Source: Alitta virens (lineage: Eukaryota; Annelida; Polychaeta; Phyllodocida; Nereididae). From it: a stretch of DNA of 64,000 nucleotides. Position numbers and translations under genes: made by a program. Shown here piece by piece: positions 60,301 to 64,000 of this stretch. Where the stretch lies: contig OW028580.1 of NCBI GenBank assembly GCA_932294295.1, positions 7,655,374 to 7,719,373 of the forward strand, in the 5' to 3' direction. Under the pieces are notes generated by a model. It was not told the DNA's origin, made no database searches, and saw only the letters and a program-made list of their open reading frames with translations. Positions within the stretch are counted from its first letter, which is position 1. Each line of letters begins with the position of its first letter.

Positions 60301-61457
60301 CAGTCTCATATTGTATTAAGAAGCACAAAATATTTCCTGACTAGTATATGAGAAGCCAGGTGTAGATATAGATGTCAGATGGAGTGGATCTAAGTCTCTA
60401 AGATGTGTCTTAAGACATTGTGATGTTCATGATCATGATGATTGGATTTAGGAGATTAATATCTATCAGAGCTCCGAAAGGTAGAAAAATAGGCATGATC
60501 AAACTCCACCATTCAAAAAAAACCTCACGGAATTTGCTGGTAAGCTGATCTGTGTCTCACATTCATTAGAAAACTGAAAATGCCTACCATGGATCTTATT
60601 TATAAGTAAATTGAAATTATATGATGATGAACAATGTGAAAGTTTAACAATATATGAATCAATGGTACTCATTTTAAAGGATATTTTGCACAGAAACTAA
60701 ATATCAAAACCAGATTTGCTCGGCCACCCCACATCAATACATACGTTATGTATAATCAATAACGTCATGTTTCTGAAAGTCAAAACCTTGATTTATGCAA
60801 GATTATTTGCTGAAACAAATGATTTCTCCCTGGTAAAACAGCTTCTGCTTCTTCAGACTTTTAGTGCATATCAAAAATTTGATGCTTCAAATATGCAAGT
60901 TTGAAGGGAAACCCTGATGACCTACATGCTTTTCATGCAATCTCTCTTTCTTTGTTTATTTTGTATATAAATTTGAACTATTTTTCGTTGAATAACCTTG
61001 CAAAGTGTAAATACACATCTAAAGTTTTAAAATTCTACTGCTTCAGTGGTGCACCTACTCAACAGTAGGAGTGGGGGATAACTCTAAATCACCTTGGTTG
61101 CCCCCCACAAATATGCTGTTTGGGTCACTGAACAAGGAAAAATATTGTTATTGTGATTCAATTGGGTGCTAACCCCCTGTACATAGACCTTGAAGTTTCT
61201 ATAAAACGACTGTTTATTGTGAACTTACGTTAGTAACAGGCCACTCGACAATGTCTACATAATTATATTATTGTTCTGTTGAATGATTGGGTGCTGGACT
61301 GAGAAAGCATTTGATGACTTTTTATGGTTCCTTGAAAAATAAAAAAAAACTTATAAGTACTTTCTCTAGCCACCGGATGGATACACATCACATATTGATA
61401 AATAAAGTGCTCATGTGACGTAGATCATTGCTTTGTTTTGTACCGTCCAAAAGCTAA
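57391..61457. other. Unique AT-rich DNA with small tandem repeats, no supported gene
   Basis: No conserved exon is visible. Contents: (TAC)n at 58834-58946; a 22-bp duplication GATACAAAGATGCTTTATGT at about 59452-59497; four 19-bp units ATGGTCAGTGTGACCTAAT at 59559-59627; and a family 2 SINE fragment on the minus strand near 59770-59815 (GATGAGATGATAAGGTTTGG). Confidence 0.5.
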
Positions 61458-62074
61458 AGGCCCCTTCACACTTAGCCGGATCAGACGCCGGAGTGTCCCG
61501 GAATAAAATTGTATTCACTCCGGGGGGTTCCGGGATCAAAGAGCTGTTAAATGTCAAAAAAAAAAAAGTTTGACGATGTGTACACGATGGCAATACGGTC
61601 TCAACAAGGAGGTAACACGACTGTCCCAGAAGAGTGCGGAGTGAACCGGATTTTACAGGGTGCCTTCAAGGATAAAACCGGTCTTTACACCGTGTTCATT
61701 TGTGTGAAACCGTGTTGCTCCTTGTACTCTCCGGCGTTAATGGCGGCGAAATATTCATGCTCGGTTGACGCCGGACATAGCCAGAGATACCACGAAGTAT
61801 ACCCGAGTCAATACGGAGATTCCCGGAGATCGGCGGAGTCTACTGGGAGTCTACACGGATCAACACGGATTAAATACTCCGGGACCTCCGGCATGAAAAA
61901 TTGAACATGTTTAAAATTTTTTTTCCAAGGTGGTCCCGGATCGCTCCAGACAATGACGGACAATGCCGGAAATAAACACGAGGTCTACACGCTATTACCG
62001 GAGTTTGCCGGAGTATGCCGGAGTTGTCATCCGGGACACTCCGGCGTCTGATCCGGCTAAGTGTGAAGGGGCCT
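61458..62074. mobile_element. Element C: 617-bp PIF/Harbinger-like element
   Basis: The left end AGGCCCCTTCACACTTAGCC and its complement at the right form a near-perfect TIR of about 48 bp (through GATCAGACGCCGGAGTGTCC). It is flanked by TAA at 61455-61457 and 62075-62077. The interior is filled with CCGGAG, CACGGAT and GCCGGAGT words in both orientations. A 117-codon open frame (61551-61904) crosses it but consists of these words and is not a recognisable protein. Confidence 0.8.
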
Positions 62075-62077
62075 TAA

Positions 62078-64000
62078 CCGGTCGGCCACTCTGCCAGGAG
62101 TGGCCTCTCTAACATTGGCCTGTTTACACTATACCATATTGGTATATCCAGGTAATACTACGCCAAACTGGCACACGACTAGGCCAAGATTAATACTCCC
62201 AATTTAAATTGATTGACAGCTGGCCCATTGAACCGTGAATATGTTTTATTTGAGGTTGCATTGTGTGGTCATTCAATTTGAATCCCACTAATCTTACTTG
62301 AATAATTAGTAATTTAATAAGAGCCTGCTGGTTCAGAAGTAATTAAATAGCCATTTGGAAATCTTTTTCCGTCGTTGCATCCAACTTCATGACGATCATT
62401 ATCCTTGCCGGTGGAAGCAATGTAGAACATTTAAGGCTTAATTATAGGGGGAGCCACAAGTATACCATTTAGTGACCAAAACTGTTCAGTCAATGAAACA
62501 TTAAACGTACATACAACAATCTGATTTTAAATCTGCATTTTTTTAGAGTTCAATAAAAAATTCAGTTTAACATCTAATAATAATATTAATATAATAGTTA
62601 TTTATTGCATGAAAAGATCTGAGGAAGCAACTGTCTTCTTCTGCTGCTGTCTTTTTTCAAATTCTACCAGCTGATTGAAATGGTTAAAATAGTGTGCTAT
62701 GGCCATTGATATGATATAGTTAATTGTTGGAACATTAATAATTCCATGGACTTAACAGCCTCTATGATAATTCTTAAATTAGCAGCCTGTCACCCCTCGG
62801 ACAATGTAGCGGCCGGGCAATTAATGTTCCCCATAGCAGTAGCATGAGGGTAACTAGAAGTGAAAAAATACCAATAAACTTAAAAATTGCATAAATGAGA
62901 CTAGGGAATTTGTATGGAAATCATGCAATTTTATTGCATATACATCAAGTTTCTTAGTATAACTTATGACAATTAAAATACAATTATAACTTCTAGGCTA
63001 TAACTATCTTTGCCATTCTATTAATTGGTTATTCGCTAATTGCCATTACCTCCATTGCAATTAGTAGGCTTAATATCATTAACTGGTAAGTTATAGATCT
63101 ACTATTGTACAATATTTTATCATAATTTTTTTTTCACAGCTGTGATATTGCTTTTTGCTATTTAAAGAATAAACTATTTTTTTTTAATCTTATCTTTTTA
63201 CGATTTTATTTTAAATTGTGTACAATGTTACGGAAAAAAAGATATAATGAATAAAAGTTTAATTATACAAATTAATATAGCATATATGAACATGTATGAA
63301 AAATTATACTGTATACAATTCATAACACATGTTTGAGCATACAGCCTAATTTTATTCTGGTCTGTGGCTCTCACCCCTAAATTTTCTCACTCTGATTTAA
63401 CTACCTAATGGTAGTTAAGAATATGTTTGTTTCGAAATCATGTCAAAACAGGTTTGCATTTTCTATCACGCACTCAATTATTACAAAAACATTGGATAAT
63501 GAGGTCATTCTGCATATAGTTATAAGGTAATGTAGCACGGGCGCAGGCGATCCAGTCATTGCTTTAAATTGCTTAGAACTGCCCACTACGCTTCTCCCTG
63601 CTTTTCTGCATTCTCTTGACTCATATCTAGCTTAGTATTTGGTTTATTTTCCATCTGAAAACACTTTATTAAAGCTTATTAGCTGTGCTACACGATGGGA
63701 TGATTAATTTTTAATTCATGCAGCCTATCTGTCACATAAATTTACCTAAGCTTTTCGAATCGACGACGTTCATCATGACGTTTGCCTCGCCGTTCGAAAA
63801 TCGGTCACGTGACCTACAGCTAAATCATACGAGGCGAGGAGGCCACCCCCTCGTCTGTTGTGGGTCAAATTCTTTTTTGCCGTACCAGTTTAGGCAAATA
63901 CACCGTCCTATTCATTTTATTATTTTATTGAGTCAGCCTCGTTTGAATTCACCCTTGTGCAAACATCTTCATGTGTTATTCAAAGAAAGACAAGGAAAAT
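62078..64000. other. AT-rich DNA; element-B relic and CACGTG palindrome near the end
   Basis: No gene is recognised. 63590-63690 resembles the element B core (CTAGCTTAGTATTTGGTTTA, TTTTCCATCTGAAAACAC). The last 250 bases are more GC-rich and contain a perfect 12-bp palindrome, GGTCACGTGACC (63803-63814), enclosing an E-box, near TTCGAA sites. This could be the edge of a promoter for a gene beyond the window. Confidence 0.35.

Noticed and set aside
61551..61904. 117-codon open frame inside element C
   Set aside because: It consists of the element's repeated CCGGAG and CACGGAT words and has no protein-family likeness.

Overview
The window is nuclear DNA from an AT-rich invertebrate animal genome: genes split by GT-AG introns, many short inverted-repeat elements, tRNA-derived SINEs, a LINE and an env-bearing LTR element. 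The main gene family joins a von Willebrand A domain to peritrophin-A type chitin-binding domains (CBM_14). That architecture is familiar from molluscan shell-matrix proteins of the Pif/BMSP type, so a marine lophotrochozoan is my best guess. This is inference only; other invertebrates are not excluded.

Layout. 1-2524: 3' end of an LTR retroelement (env-like ORF and probable LTR). 2597-6565: a complete but frame-broken LINE on the minus strand, with an 11-bp target duplication. 6757-30480: a tandem cluster of secreted VWA/chitin-binding genes. It holds an orphan 3' UTR (6757-7310), intact gene 1 (13 coding exons, 682 aa, 8079-16278), a broken copy (16985-20187) and intact gene 2 (12 coding exons, 628 aa, 22605-29749). 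31960-41193: exons of an SLC23-type (nucleobase/ascorbate) transporter that appears degenerate, with two in-frame TGA codons and several expected exons not found. 41378-42061: nineteen 36-bp repeats. 42.1-64 kb: no gene I can support; mobile elements, microsatellites and unique AT-rich DNA.

The two intact genes encode the same protein plan: signal peptide; an N-terminal domain whose motif order resembles lysozyme-like/SLT transglycosylases (hypothesis); a VWA domain with a complete DxSxS metal site; a beta-rich spacer; then three (gene 1) or two (gene 2) CBM_14 domains. Intron phases match throughout, and seven internal exons have identical lengths. The expected role is an extracellular protein bound to a chitinous matrix (shell, cuticle, gut lining or mucus).

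The mobile-element content is informative. Three elements (9261-10768, 53344-56512, 61458-62074) share AG(G)CCC ends and 3-bp TWA duplications, as in PIF/Harbinger, and are filled with short repeated words. One lies inside a SINE, so the empty site can be read. A second inverted-repeat family (ends CCCAGATAGCATTCCAAAT) has at least seven copies and shows 2-bp direct flanks in three of them.
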